This document shows positions 26,880 through 35,177 of a stretch of 64,000 nucleotides of DNA, piece after piece (the first letter of the stretch is position 1; each line of letters begins with the position of its first letter). The notes beneath the pieces were generated by a model. The model did not search any database. It was not told where the DNA came from and saw only the letters and a program-made list of their open reading frames with translations. The stretch covers positions 1,550,001 through 1,614,000 of the forward strand of contig NZ_AP027081.1 in assembly GCF_030295425.1 (NCBI RefSeq), read 5' to 3'. A program made the position numbers and the translations under genes. This DNA is from Mesoterricola sediminis. Its GTDB lineage: Bacteria; Acidobacteriota; Holophagae; Holophagales; Holophagaceae.

Positions 26880-27992
26880 ATGGAAGAGAAGTTCCTCCTG
26901 AACAACGACGACCGCGAGCGCGAATCCGCCACGTTCCTCGAGTCCTCCCGGCGGAGCCAGGCCATCTGGGCCGACCTGCCGAAGAACCCCCAGAAGTACC
27001 GGGTCCTCACCGGGGAGCGCCCCACGGGCCCCCTGCACATCGGGCACCTCTTCGGGACCCTGTCCAACCGCGTGAAGATCCAGGAGCTGGGCGCCACCAC
27101 GTTCATCGTCATCGCCGACTACCAGGTGCTCACCGACCGGGACAGCGCGGACGCCGTGGGCACCAACGTCCACGAGGTGATCCTGGACTACCTCGCCGCC
27201 GGCCTCGATCCGGAGAACGGCCGCACCTTCTTCTTCAGCCACAGCCACGTGCCCGAGCTGAACCAGCTCCTCCTGCCCTTCATGAACCTCGTCACCACGG
27301 CCGAGCTGGACCGCAACCCCACGGTGAAGGAGGAGATCCGGGCCGCCGGCCTCAAGCAGGTCAACGCCCTGATGTACACCTACCCCATCCACCAGGCCGC
27401 CGACATCCTCTTCTGCAAGGGCAACGTCGTGCCCGTGGGCCGCGACCAGCTGCCCCACCTGGAGCTGACCCGCAAGATCGCGCGCCGCTTCAACGACCGG
27501 TTCTCCCCCGAGAACCCCGTCTTCCCCGTGCCCGACGCCCTCCTGAGCGACATCCCCCTCGTGCTGGGCACCGACGGCCAGAAGATGAGCAAGAGCCGCG
27601 GCAACACGATCATGATCCGCATGACCCCCGAGGAGACCGCCAAGGTCCTCAAGGGCGCCAAGACCGACGCGGACCGCAACATCACCTACGATCCCGTGAA
27701 CCGCCCCGAGGTGGCCAACCTGCTCCGCCTCATCTCCATCTGCACCGGGGAGGCCCCCGAGGCCGTGGCCGCCGCCATCGGCGACGGCGGCGGCGGCCGC
27801 CTCAAGGCCGCCCTCACCGAGGCCCTGAACGCCTACCTCGCCCCCATGCGCGAGCGCCGCGCCCGCCACGCCAAGGACCCCGGCTACGTCAAGGACGTCC
27901 TCCGCCGCGGCGTCGCCCGGGCCCGGGAGGAGGCCGTCGCCACCCTCGAACAGGTGCGCAAGGCCATGAACATGGATCACGGCCTGCACTAG
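26880..27992 (+). CDS. trpS: tryptophanyl-tRNA synthetase
   Basis: 370 aa class Ic synthetase. The HIGH motif is PLHIGHLFG (HIGH at 53-56) preceded by GERPTG, and the KMSKS loop is at 235-239 (GQKMSKSRGN). ADYQVLTDRD and VPVGRDQLPHLELTR are further family signatures. An N-terminal extension of about 40 residues and the overall length resemble the longer TrpRS subgroup. It is the last backbone gene before the tRNA-Lys island insertion site. No leader peptide or T-box was seen in the 16-bp gap upstream. Confidence 0.95.
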   Translation: MEEKFLLNNDDRERESATFLESSRRSQAIWADLPKNPQKYRVLTGERPTGPLHIGHLFGTLSNRVKIQELGATTFIVIADYQVLTDRDSADAVGTNVHEVILDYLAAGLDPENGRTFFFSHSHVPELNQLLLPFMNLVTTAELDRNPTVKEEIRAAGLKQVNALMYTYPIHQAADILFCKGNVVPVGRDQLPHLELTRKIARRFNDRFSPENPVFPVPDALLSDIPLVLGTDGQKMSKSRGNTIMIRMTPEETAKVLKGAKTDADRNITYDPVNRPEVANLLRLISICTGEAPEAVAAAIGDGGGGRLKAALTEALNAYLAPMRERRARHAKDPGYVKDVLRRGVARAREEAVATLEQVRKAMNMDHGLH

Positions 27993-28207
27993 GCCCGGCA
28001 AGCCGGGGCAGCGCGCGAGGCCCTTGCGCGCCAACCCGACCTGGCGCCAAACCGGGCCGCCTTGCCGCGACCCGCGCCCGAACGGCTTTTTCCAGGCCCA
28101 CGCCCCGCTGCCTTGGGGCCAACCCAACCCGAGCCGCTCGAAGGATTCCGATGTTGGTTTTTCGCTTGCGTTTTCCAGAGTCCAAGGTATTCTAGAACTT
28201 CCGAGTC

Positions 28208-28284
28208 GGTTCCTTAGCTCAGCTGGTTAGAGCATCTGACTCTTAATCAGAGGGTCCAGGGTTCGAGTCCCTGAGGAACCACCA
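28208..28284 (+). tRNA. tRNA-Lys (anticodon CTT), target of two islands
   Basis: Complete cloverleaf: acceptor GGTTCCT / AGGAACC, D-loop AGCTGGTTA, anticodon stem TCTGA / TCAGA with loop CTCTTAA (anticodon CTT, lysine), T-arm CAGGG TTCGAGT CCCTG, discriminator A and encoded CCA at 28282-28284. Its 3' part from the anticodon stem onward is repeated exactly at 37732 and 56642, showing that integration reconstitutes the gene and leaves partial copies downstream. Confidence 0.96.
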
Positions 28285-28288
28285 GAAA
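28238..28288 (+). repeat. attachment-site repeat 1 (51 bp, inside tRNA-Lys)
   Basis: Runs from GACTCTTAATCAG in the anticodon arm through CCA to GAAA. It is identical to 37732-37782 and 56642-56692. Marks the left end of island 1. Confidence 0.95.
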
Positions 28289-28289
28289 G

Positions 28290-28327
28290 AAAGGGCTGAA
28301 ACTTAACGGTTTCAGCCCTTTCCCTTT
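28290..28327 (+). terminator. terminator downstream of tRNA-Lys
   Basis: 13-bp perfect stem AAAGGGCTGAAAC / GTTTCAGCCCTTT with a 6-nt loop, followed by CCCTTT. It begins right after the att repeat, so it was brought in by island 1. Hairpins of different sequence occupy the same place after att repeats 2 and 3. Confidence 0.8.
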
Positions 28328-28604
28328 ATGTTTTAGTCCGTCAATTTTTGATGGGTTTTGTGCGCCGTGATCACGATGTGATCACATCGTGGACCAATCT
28401 CCCCCTCACCATGACCGGTGACGGTTGAGGCGCGATGCTCGGCCCCCATGGCGAGCCAGGGGGGGCGTAGCCATGCGCGGCCGGGGGCCAGGTGGGTCTT
28501 AAAGCATGGATTCATGTTGGTGTAAATGGGAATTGATGCGAAACAAATTGAAAATATAGGCGAACCTTGGTATGATCTATTCAGAAGGGAGGTGATGCGG
28601 AACC
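28328..28604. promoter_or_regulatory. left arm of island 1 with a 20-bp palindrome
   Basis: No gene is seen here. At 28372-28391 lies the perfect palindrome CACGATGTGATCACATCGTG, and a further TGATCAC at 28368-28374 overlaps it. The same TGATCACA motif occurs three times beside the integrase gene at the other end of the island. Likely binding site for the integrase, excisionase or a repressor. The later part (28510-28590) is AT-rich and could hold the promoter of the 40-aa gene. Confidence 0.6.
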
Positions 28605-28727
28605 ATGGCGACCAGGAAAGTGGGCAGGAGTGCCATCACTGGGGAGTTCGTGAGCATGAAGGAGGTGCAGAAGCACCCTAAGACCACGATCGTCCAGAAG
28701 GTGAAGATCCCCAAGAAGGGCAAGTAA
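28605..28727 (+). CDS. 40-aa basic small protein
   Basis: Begins MATRKVGRSAITGEFVSMKE and ends in VKIPKKGK; very lysine-rich. A strong GGGAGGTGAT site precedes the ATG by 8 nt. The pattern (R-x2-R-x-A-x-TGEFV followed by HPKTTIV and a basic tail) is familiar from small proteins of 40-70 aa found in islands and plasmids of many bacteria, with no assigned function. Too short for the usual gene-length cut-off, but the ribosome site and recurring pattern support it. It is the only plus-strand gene at this end of island 1. Confidence 0.7.
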   Translation: MATRKVGRSAITGEFVSMKEVQKHPKTTIVQKVKIPKKGK

Positions 28728-28941
28728 CGTAACGGGGCAGGGCGGAAGGGCTCCCTCGTCGAGGGGGCCCTTTCTGTTTCACGGGCCGGGCAGGCAGGCA
28801 CCAACGGGCCCAGGTGATCCACGCGGACCGGCCCCGCTCGAAGGGACCAAGATAGCCTGATACCCCGGCCTGCGGCGCCCTGCACGTCCCCGCGGGTGTG
28901 AATCGGATTCATCCCTCCGCCACATTTGGGCCCGGGGCACC

Positions 28942-29328
28942 TCACCCCAACTCGCCCCGCCTCGGAACCGGGGCCGGGCGGGGCTTGTGCTTCCTGGCCG
29001 GTGCCTTCCTGGCCCGGCGCTTGAAGGCGCCCCCCACCTCCGCGGCCAGGGCCTCTTGGAGGCGCTCCACCAGCTCCAGGGCATGGAAGTAGTTCGGCCC
29101 TGGCCTTGGGCCCGCTTGGACCTTCGGGAGGGCCCGCCGCGGATCCCCGAGCCCCGCCTTGTAGGCCACATACCAGGGAAGCACTTCCGCCCAGACGTAA
29201 TAGCACTTGGGGCCCGTGCCGTGTTGCGGGAGTCCCGATTTGCGCCAGTGCATGATGCACCTGGTTGTCACGCCGAAGATGGCGGCCAAGTTGTCCTGTG
29301 AAAGGTGATTGGGCTCGAAAACGAACAT
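28942..29328 (-). CDS. HTH DNA-binding protein (Nu1/terminase-small-subunit-like)
   Basis: 128 aa from ATG 29328, with AAGGAG just upstream. The N-terminus LSQDNLAAIFGVTTRCIMHW forms a helix-turn-helix, continuing RKSGLPQHG as in the winged-helix DNA-binding domain of phage terminase small subunits (Nu1) and MerR-like regulators. The C-terminal third is strongly basic (KRRARKAPARKHKPRP). In satellites, such proteins can redirect packaging or regulate helper genes. Without a large subunit in the window, the packaging role is speculative. Confidence 0.65.
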   Translation of the reverse strand: MFVFEPNHLSQDNLAAIFGVTTRCIMHWRKSGLPQHGTGPKCYYVWAEVLPWYVAYKAGLGDPRRALPKVQAGPRPGPNYFHALELVERLQEALAAEVGGAFKRRARKAPARKHKPRPAPVPRRGELG

Positions 29329-29607
29329 TGTTGCTCCTTGCCTAAAGCGTGTATTTGGCGAAGATGCGGACAGGCTTTCCACGGCGCCCACCCTGGCCCA
29401 AGGGCGAAAACCCGTAGCTCACCGCGTCACCCAATTCCCGAAGCCTGCGTCGATTCCCTTGTGCTTCCTGCACGCTGCGCTCCATGGCGACCCGGAAATG
29501 GGTGTTTGGCCTTCAGCTAGAAAAATGGGGCGGGTTCGTGCGACGCCCTCCTGGCGGCCCCATGGAAGGACCCGTAGGGGGAGAGTGGGGGTGGTAGGGC
29601 CCGGGCA

Positions 29608-29880
29608 TCACCGCAGCCCCACCATGTGCTCGGCCTGGTCATGGGGCAAGCCAGCGCAGAAGGTCAGCACCGCAGCGCGCTCCGCCCGCAGGTAGGGGGC
29701 ATCCTCAGGTTGCGTCTGGCACAGGGCCTCCAGGGTCGGGTCCCAAGGAGAGAATGAATCGTTCCCTCCTTCAGGCGAGGGCACCATGCCCTCACCCTCC
29801 TGGCCCGGGACCAGGGGCGCCTCCTGGCCCGTTCCCTCGGGCACCACGGGCCGGGCGAGGAAGGCATCAAGCCAGGTCAT
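29608..29880 (-). CDS. hypothetical 90-aa acidic protein
   Basis: From ATG 29880, preceded by AGGAAGG. It begins MTWLDAFLARPVVPEG and ends LPHDQAEHMVGLR. A Pro/Gly/Glu-rich middle suggests disorder and the second half (LEALCQTQPEDAPYLRAERAAVL) looks helical. It lies downstream of the primase-helicase gene on the same strand, with the iteron-like array in between, so it could be expressed from a promoter within that array. No function recognised. Confidence 0.5.
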   Translation of the reverse strand: MTWLDAFLARPVVPEGTGQEAPLVPGQEGEGMVPSPEGGNDSFSPWDPTLEALCQTQPEDAPYLRAERAAVLTFCAGLPHDQAEHMVGLR

Positions 29881-29903
29881 GGGCGCCCTGCCTTCCTGAA
29901 TCG

Positions 29904-30137
29904 TGTTCCCTTTGTTCCCTTGTTCCCGAGGTCCAAGAGTCAATGGCCATGCGGCTTTGCAGGGAACACGCCCGATTGTTCCCACCGTGTTCCCTGTTCC
30001 CGGGGGCAGGGAGAGCACACACCCGATGGGAAGGCACGAGAGAGGGAACAAAAAGGGAACAAATCAGGGAACACGAATACATGTTCCCTTCAAACCCAAT
30101 CCCCATGCGGCTTTCGGCCCTGGGAACAAGGGGAACA
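29904..30137. repeat. iteron-like array of 13 TGTTCCC / GGGAACA heptamers
   Basis: TGTTCCC occurs at 29904, 29913, 29921, 29977, 29988, 29995 and 30082. The complement GGGAACA occurs at 29962, 30044, 30055, 30067, 30122 and 30131. Several are spaced 11-12 bp apart, close to one helical turn. The array is just downstream of the primase-helicase gene, so it is a good candidate for the replication origin of the excised element (P4-like elements use iterons bound by their alpha protein), or an operator cluster. Confidence 0.75.
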
Positions 30138-30159
30138 CGAAGGATGATCCATCCGGGGA

Positions 30160-32967
30160 TCATTCGTCATCCCCGCCGATGTGCCGCGCGATGCCCGCGG
30201 CCCGGACCACATAGCACCTGGTCTTTCCGATGCCCCATAGTTTCAGGCTCCTGGACGGGTTCCCGTCCGCGCCTGGTTCAAGGATCCCGGCGGCGGCGCA
30301 GGCACGAGCCACGCTGCCGGGGCTGAAACCCGCGGTAGCCTCCTTCCACCCCGAGGGGAGGAAGAAGAAGTCCCACCCTTCCACCGGGCCCTCCGCATGG
30401 CGTTTCAGGCCCGCCCGGTTGTGCACCGTCTCCTCCACGCCCCAGGTCTGAAACCTGGCTTGCTGGTGCCTGGAAATGAAGTCCAGCACCGCCTCAATCC
30501 CCCGGTGCACCTCGGAGGCTCCGGTGAATCCCCGGCGATCAAGCCAGGCTTTGAAACAGACCTGGGCGGCCCGGGATGCCTCGCCCTCGGGCCATGGGAG
30601 GATCCCCATTCCCTGGGCCAACTCCCCTGCTACGGCGACCAGGGCGAATCGCCCCGCCACCCGTCGAACCTGGGCATCGGCCCCCATAGGCACCACCTGG
30701 GCCAGCCATACGCGTTCCATCTCCTGGAGCCGGGCCTGCAGGGCGCCGGCGCCGGGGCCTGCATCACAAAGGCGCCCGAGGAAGGCGCGGATGGGCTGCC
30801 CATAGTGGGCCCGGGCCTGGGCCTTCAGGTGCTCCGCCAGGTGCCCCAGGGAGGGAAGTTCGTGGGCCTTGTCGAACATCCCCGTCTCGGGGCAGGGGAT
30901 GTCAGGGACGCGCACTTCCTGGCCGGCTCGGGCCCGCTGGCCCCCCTCCTGCATCTTGTCCTCAAGGCCCTGTTCCCCGCTGGACAGGAAGACCAGGCGC
31001 CATTGACGCATGGTCCGGGCCCCGCCCTCCCTGGTCGCCCGGGCCTTGGCGCTCCCGTTCGCCAGCATGTAGGCCACGGAACCGGCCTCCCGGGGGTCCA
31101 CTTGGCCCAGCTCATCTAGGGCGAGGAAGCCATCATTCCGGGTCGCGGCGATGCCCTCCAGGCCATTCCCCGTGGCCCGCCAGGTGGGAAGGGGGTCCGG
31201 GCGCCCCCACACGCTGGCGGCAGCCTCCAGGCAGGTGGACTTCCCCTTGGACGAGAAGCCCATGAGGTTGAACCCCCCGCCCCCGTCCGGTCGCACCATG
31301 TCCAGGAGGGGCCCCGCGAAGGCGCAAGCCAAGGCGAATGCTAGGCGGGGGTTCCCCACGGCGAACCGGGCCACACCTTCACGCCATCCCTCCAGGGTTC
31401 CGGCCACCTGGCGGCCCTGGGGCCCGGCCATCTCACCCGCGTAGCGCACGGGCTCCGTCGGGTTCCCGATCACCTCCCCGCCCGGGAGCACGTAGGCGCC
31501 AGGGACCCATCCCAGGGCATCCACCAGCCGCACGCGGGGGCCCCGCTGGAGGGCCTGGGCAGCCCCACACAGGTAGCGCAGCAGGTGGCGGCGTAGGGCG
31601 GGTTCCGGGGGCAGGATGAGCCCGCCCTGGCCCATGGTCCGCGCCAGCTCGGCACCTTCGCCCGTTAGTAGCTCGAAGGGCAGGGCCTCCTCATGCGGAA
31701 TCCGGTCCGGGTCCTGCCAGGCGATGAGTAGGCGCCAGCCGGTGCTCCGTTCATCGCGGACCAGGCCGGGCAGGGTGAAGGGCGGGGCGATCCACACCCG
31801 CTCCGCCGGCCTGGGGTTCCCTTCATCGTCCTTCCCGGCGGGGGCCTTCAGGTGGAACAGGCCTCGGGGCCCCCACTCGAAGCCTCTCACCCGGGGCCGC
31901 GCATGGTCCTGTGGGGTCGGTTCCGAATCTCCTCCCTCCGGGCCCGCCTGACCATGGTCATCATGACCATGGTTTGACGCCTTCGGGCCTTCCCTCCACA
32001 GGCGTCCGCGGGGATGCCCGGCGATCTGGAAGGCATTCGCGGCCTTGTGGCGCAGCTCCTCCATGGACCAGGTGGGCTCGCACAGGGCGGGTACGTTGTA
32101 GTGCTCCGCCACCAGCTCCAACGCCTCCGCCTCGGAGAGGTCGAAGCCTTGAATCACCTTCAGGAAGGCATCCAGCAGGGCCCGGCTCCCATCCTGGCCT
32201 TGGATGGAGGGTTCACCCCGCCGGAGGTAGGCGCCCACCCGCTCCCGCCAGTTTGCGGGGCGGCCCGCGGGGGAGTCGCGTTTCATCCCCTCCTCTGGCT
32301 CGCCCTGGGGGGGGGCGGTGATAGCACCGACCACGGGCGGCGGGAACGCCTCCCGCACCTGGTCCCGGGTCCACCGGGGCCCGTCCGCGGTCACCAGCTC
32401 CACCAGGTGCGGCCCTGCCTTCCGGTGCATGAAACCAGGTACCCGAAGGACCCGGGCCACCTCGCACACTTGGCGATCCGCACCGAAGGGTGCCAGGGCC
32501 TCCCGGATGGTCCGCAGCTCCGCCTCATGCTCCGCCTGGCGCTCGGCGTCTCCTCCGGGCATGGGTTCCAACGGCAGCCAGTAGAGATGCGCCCCGCCCG
32601 GGGTCCTCACCGTCATGGAGGGCGCCAAGGGCAGGCGGGCCGCGTCGAAGGGCTCCCGGGCATCCTTGGAATCCAGGTCCGCCCACCAGGCCCGCAGGGT
32701 CTGGACGTTCTCTTTCTTCCGGGCCCGGCCATCGGTGCCGTTCACCGTTACGAAGATGCCGGCGCCCGCCCCATTGAGGCGCCGCAGCTCGGCCAGGTGC
32801 TCCCGGAGGGATCCATGCATGGTCCGGGCCAGGTCCCGCCGGCGCTCCCCTCCAGGCTTCTCGTCATCAAAGGTCTGCCAGGTCACGGCCTGGTCCAGGG
32901 CATCCGACGGGGCGCACCCCAGGAGGCAGGCCAGGAACGGCAGGGCATGGGTTCGGATCTCATCCAC
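30160..32967 (-). CDS. primase-helicase replication protein (RepB-like primase plus DUF927)
   Basis: 935 aa from GTG 32967, which has AGGGGG upstream; an in-frame TTG at 32997 is possible. The N-terminal third resembles RepB-type primases of plasmids and phages: RAWWADLDSKDAREPFD, a TPGGAHLYW strand and VLRVPGFMHRK. The C-terminal half is a DUF927 helicase: Walker A MGFSSKGKST at roughly residue 570 and the acidic FLALDELGQVDP as Walker B. It should unwind and prime the element's own origin. It overlaps the upstream small gene by 8 nt in a compact minus-strand operon and is followed by the iteron-like array. Confidence 0.85.
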   Translation of the reverse strand: MDEIRTHALPFLACLLGCAPSDALDQAVTWQTFDDEKPGGERRRDLARTMHGSLREHLAELRRLNGAGAGIFVTVNGTDGRARKKENVQTLRAWWADLDSKDAREPFDAARLPLAPSMTVRTPGGAHLYWLPLEPMPGGDAERQAEHEAELRTIREALAPFGADRQVCEVARVLRVPGFMHRKAGPHLVELVTADGPRWTRDQVREAFPPPVVGAITAPPQGEPEEGMKRDSPAGRPANWRERVGAYLRRGEPSIQGQDGSRALLDAFLKVIQGFDLSEAEALELVAEHYNVPALCEPTWSMEELRHKAANAFQIAGHPRGRLWREGPKASNHGHDDHGQAGPEGGDSEPTPQDHARPRVRGFEWGPRGLFHLKAPAGKDDEGNPRPAERVWIAPPFTLPGLVRDERSTGWRLLIAWQDPDRIPHEEALPFELLTGEGAELARTMGQGGLILPPEPALRRHLLRYLCGAAQALQRGPRVRLVDALGWVPGAYVLPGGEVIGNPTEPVRYAGEMAGPQGRQVAGTLEGWREGVARFAVGNPRLAFALACAFAGPLLDMVRPDGGGGFNLMGFSSKGKSTCLEAAASVWGRPDPLPTWRATGNGLEGIAATRNDGFLALDELGQVDPREAGSVAYMLANGSAKARATREGGARTMRQWRLVFLSSGEQGLEDKMQEGGQRARAGQEVRVPDIPCPETGMFDKAHELPSLGHLAEHLKAQARAHYGQPIRAFLGRLCDAGPGAGALQARLQEMERVWLAQVVPMGADAQVRRVAGRFALVAVAGELAQGMGILPWPEGEASRAAQVCFKAWLDRRGFTGASEVHRGIEAVLDFISRHQQARFQTWGVEETVHNRAGLKRHAEGPVEGWDFFFLPSGWKEATAGFSPGSVARACAAAGILEPGADGNPSRSLKLWGIGKTRCYVVRAAGIARHIGGDDE

Positions 32968-33157
32968 GGGGGACCCCCTGGCGCTTGAGGTAGGCAAGCA
33001 CCACGCCCGCCAGAAGGTGGAAATCAGTGGCCCGGGCCTGGAGTCGATCCAGGAGGGCCTCGGGGGAGGGCAGGCATTCCATGGCCCGCATCCTGTCCAG
33101 CTCTTGGAGGGCGAGCGCGGCGGCTACCATGCCGGCCACGGATTCATGGTCGGTCAC
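32960..33157 (-). CDS. hypothetical 65-aa protein
   Basis: Starts at GTG 33157 in a GTGA overlap with the preceding gene's stop and ends within the start of the primase-helicase gene. The sequence is helical (VTDHESVAGMVAAALALQEL, then ALLDRLQARATDFHLLAGVVLAYL). The overlaps on both sides indicate translational coupling within the replication operon. Unknown function. Confidence 0.6.
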   Translation of the reverse strand: MTDHESVAGMVAAALALQELDRMRAMECLPSPEALLDRLQARATDFHLLAGVVLAYLKRQGVPRG

Positions 33158-33492
33158 ATGCCCTCCTGCCAGAGGATCACGCGGTCCGGGGCTTCCGCCT
33201 CCAGGGCCAGGAAAAGGGCGGCGCCCCAGGGCTTTCCGGCGTCCGTTTCGTGGATGCCGACCTTTCCCCGGATGTAGGCCACCCGCACATGCTCGGTAGC
33301 ACCATGCCAAGGGAGCACGACGACGCCTCCCCCCCAGGGCTTGCACTTCCGCCGGGCCCACTTCGGGAGGGCAGCGCGCTCGAGGAGATACCGGGCATGA
33401 TCCCGGAGGCTCACGGGCTCGCCTTTCTTGTTCAACCAGATGTCAATTTGGAAAGTGTCGGCCTTTGTCAGGACCAATGGCTTGGGGGTCAT
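33154..33492 (-). CDS. hypothetical 112-aa protein
   Basis: From ATG 33492, overlapping the stop of the upstream gene by 4 nt. The protein is basic in the middle (LPKWARRKCKPWGG) and has alternating hydrophobic strands (GVVVLPWHGATEHVRVAYI, then AALFLALEAEAPDRVILWQ). No family recognised. Part of the minus-strand replication operon of island 1. Confidence 0.6.
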   Translation of the reverse strand: MTPKPLVLTKADTFQIDIWLNKKGEPVSLRDHARYLLERAALPKWARRKCKPWGGGVVVLPWHGATEHVRVAYIRGKVGIHETDAGKPWGAALFLALEAEAPDRVILWQEGM

Positions 33493-33971
33493 GCTCCACC
33501 CCGCCGGAACCAGGTCAGGCCCAGCCGATGGGCCACGAAAGGCGGAAGGGCTTCATAGGCCTTCGCCATGCTCTCCATATCCCGGAGCACCGATTCCCAC
33601 GTGCTTCCGGGCTCTTCGGCCATGTAGACCGCGAAGAGGAAGAGATTCAGGAACGCCCCAGGATGAGGCCCAGTCCCGGGCATGAACAGCAGCTCCCCGC
33701 GGCCAATGACAGCTTGGACCGCTGGGGCCGCCATCCACCGCGCGGCGCTCCCCTCCTCGGCGCCAGTCCACTCCTCCAGGAGGAGAAGGGCGTCCGCAGA
33801 ATCAGGTTTCCCCCAGCCCCGGGCCTTTTCGATATACCGGGATGTTGCCGGTTCCGGCCACTTCGGTAGGTTCGCGGCCCCCGCCTCCTCATATGCCGCG
33901 AAGGTTTCCAAATCGATTTTCGCTTGATCGTCCGAGGTCCCGCACACCTCGGCCCGCACATGTCCCCGCAT
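33489..33971 (-). CDS. hypothetical 160-aa protein
   Basis: From ATG 33971 near the end of the AlpA-like gene (3 bp gap). Mostly helical and acidic: IDLETFAAYEEAGAANLPKW, ALLLLEEWTGAEEG and WESVLRDMESMAKAYEALPP. Four-nucleotide overlap with the next gene. No motif recognised; probably a replication accessory or regulatory protein by position. Confidence 0.6.
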   Translation of the reverse strand: MRGHVRAEVCGTSDDQAKIDLETFAAYEEAGAANLPKWPEPATSRYIEKARGWGKPDSADALLLLEEWTGAEEGSAARWMAAPAVQAVIGRGELLFMPGTGPHPGAFLNLFLFAVYMAEEPGSTWESVLRDMESMAKAYEALPPFVAHRLGLTWFRRGGA

Positions 33972-33974
33972 CGC

Positions 33975-34199
33975 TCACTCTCCCTTTGCTGTGATCTTCC
34001 GGAGGTTGAGCCACGAGTCCACGTCCGCGCGGCGATAGCGTACCGCGGCGCCGAGCTTGACATAATCGGGTCCGATCCCCTTGGTGCGCCAGTCTGCGAG
34101 GGTGAGGACGGACACCTTGAGATAGGCGGCACACGCCCGGGGATCCATGAGCGGGTCCCGCAGGTCAGCCGAAAGCGTCACTTCTTGATTGGATTTCAT
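33975..34199 (-). CDS. AlpA/excisionase-like helix-turn-helix regulator
   Basis: 74 aa. The core MDPRACAAYLKVSVLTLADW, followed by RTKGIGPDYVKLGAAVRYRRADVDSWL, is the MerR-like winged helix of the AlpA/HTH_17 family (helix, LKVS turn, then the VRYRxxDVxxWL wing). In P4-like elements this family activates integrase and promotes excision. It is the first gene of the replication operon, so it probably also autoregulates the promoter in the AT-rich region upstream. Confidence 0.85.
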   Translation of the reverse strand: MKSNQEVTLSADLRDPLMDPRACAAYLKVSVLTLADWRTKGIGPDYVKLGAAVRYRRADVDSWLNLRKITAKGE

Positions 34200-34518
34200 C
34201 TTGCCTCCATGGGGCCAATCGTGGCCTTTGGGCAGGATGAGGCTGCCTAGCGCGTGGGGCGTTCCAGTGGGCAGACACGCGTGATTCTATTGGTACTTCT
34301 TGAAATTTATGGGTGCGTTGGTGGCTGGGGGTCATTTCCCAGGATAAATGCATTTGTTGATAATAAAGCTACATGACTTTCATGCAATGTCTCAAAGCGT
34401 TCCACATCACTGGAACGGATCGTGATGACTTGACGGCGCGGCGGGCCGGTGCGGGAACCGGCGTTCGGGAGCTACCCTAGCCGCGCCGTTTTCAGGATAG
34501 GTGCCTCGGATCCGCGTT
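34200..34518 (-). promoter_or_regulatory. AT-rich control region upstream of the replication operon
   Basis: No gene is visible. Bases 34275-34400 are clearly AT-rich against the surrounding DNA, containing TTTGTTGATAATAAAG and TACATGACTTTCATGCAATG. This is the expected place for the promoter of the AlpA-replication operon. Exact boxes are not assigned. Confidence 0.45.
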
Positions 34519-34836
34519 TCAAACACGGCTGGGCATGTTCACCGGCGCGGGCCCGGCCTGGGCCTCCATGGTCCGGAGAGCGTAGAACGCAGGCTGGACC
34601 CTAGCTTCCACCCCGTCCGCGATTAGGGAAAGGAGGGAAGGGAGGAGCATGAAGGCAGAGTCCAGGCGTTTCTCAACCTCGTCCGTTTCCTTGACCAGGT
34701 GGAGCGGAATATCCCGGATCTCCGCCAGCATCCGGAGGGACTCCGCAACTTCCAGGGACCCTTGGGCCAGCTCTTGCAGGGGTCCCGCTAGGACTCGAGA
34801 TGTTGCCGCGGTTTGGGGAGCGATTTTCACGGCCAT
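34519..34836 (-). CDS. hypothetical 105-aa helical protein
   Basis: From ATG 34836. Largely alpha-helical with heptad-like spacing: LQELAQGSLEVAESLRMLAE, then VKETDEVEKRLDSAFMLLPSLLSL. No catalytic motif. It follows two DNA-binding-protein genes on the same strand and may belong with them. The longer open frame upstream overlaps the neighbouring gene and was not adopted. Confidence 0.55.
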   Translation of the reverse strand: MAVKIAPQTAATSRVLAGPLQELAQGSLEVAESLRMLAEIRDIPLHLVKETDEVEKRLDSAFMLLPSLLSLIADGVEARVQPAFYALRTMEAQAGPAPVNMPSRV

Positions 34837-34913
34837 GGATGGCCTCCATGAAAAGGCCGGGGGGCAGCCGGCGAGGGGGGGTGCTCGCCAAATTCGGTGA
34901 GCACAACTCAGGG

Positions 34914-35177
34914 TTATTCGGACGGGGAAGTCGTGCGCCGGGGGCGCCCCGGGCCGCGCAACTGTCGGGCCTGGGTCTTCTCTTCGAACCATGCCAGGAG
35001 AAGGCTTTCCTTGAATGCCCATCCCCCTGTGAATGGATTGGTGACCACCGGCAGGCCTTCCTGGCGCACGAGGCGGGTCAGGGCCGGGTACGAAATGCGC
35101 TTTACTCCCTTCATCTGGCCCAGGATTTCGCGGGCCTTGTTCAGGCTGAGGAGGGGCTCGATTTCGAAAGGCTTCAT
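34914..35177 (-). CDS. putative DNA-binding protein, 87 aa
   Basis: From ATG 35177 in a 4-nt overlap with the upstream gene. The segment LSLNKAREILGQMKGVKRIS, followed by YPALTRLVRQEGLPVVTNPF, has the layout of a small winged HTH related to excisionases, ending in a basic RGPGRPRR tail like an AT-hook. Likely a regulator cotranscribed with the ribbon-helix-helix gene. No named family. Confidence 0.6.
   Translation of the reverse strand: MKPFEIEPLLSLNKAREILGQMKGVKRISYPALTRLVRQEGLPVVTNPFTGGWAFKESLLLAWFEEKTQARQLRGPGRPRRTTSPSE

Noticed and set aside
29904-30137. CRISPR array
   Set aside because: The repeated unit is only 7 bp, in both orientations and with irregular spacing; no cas genes are present in the window.
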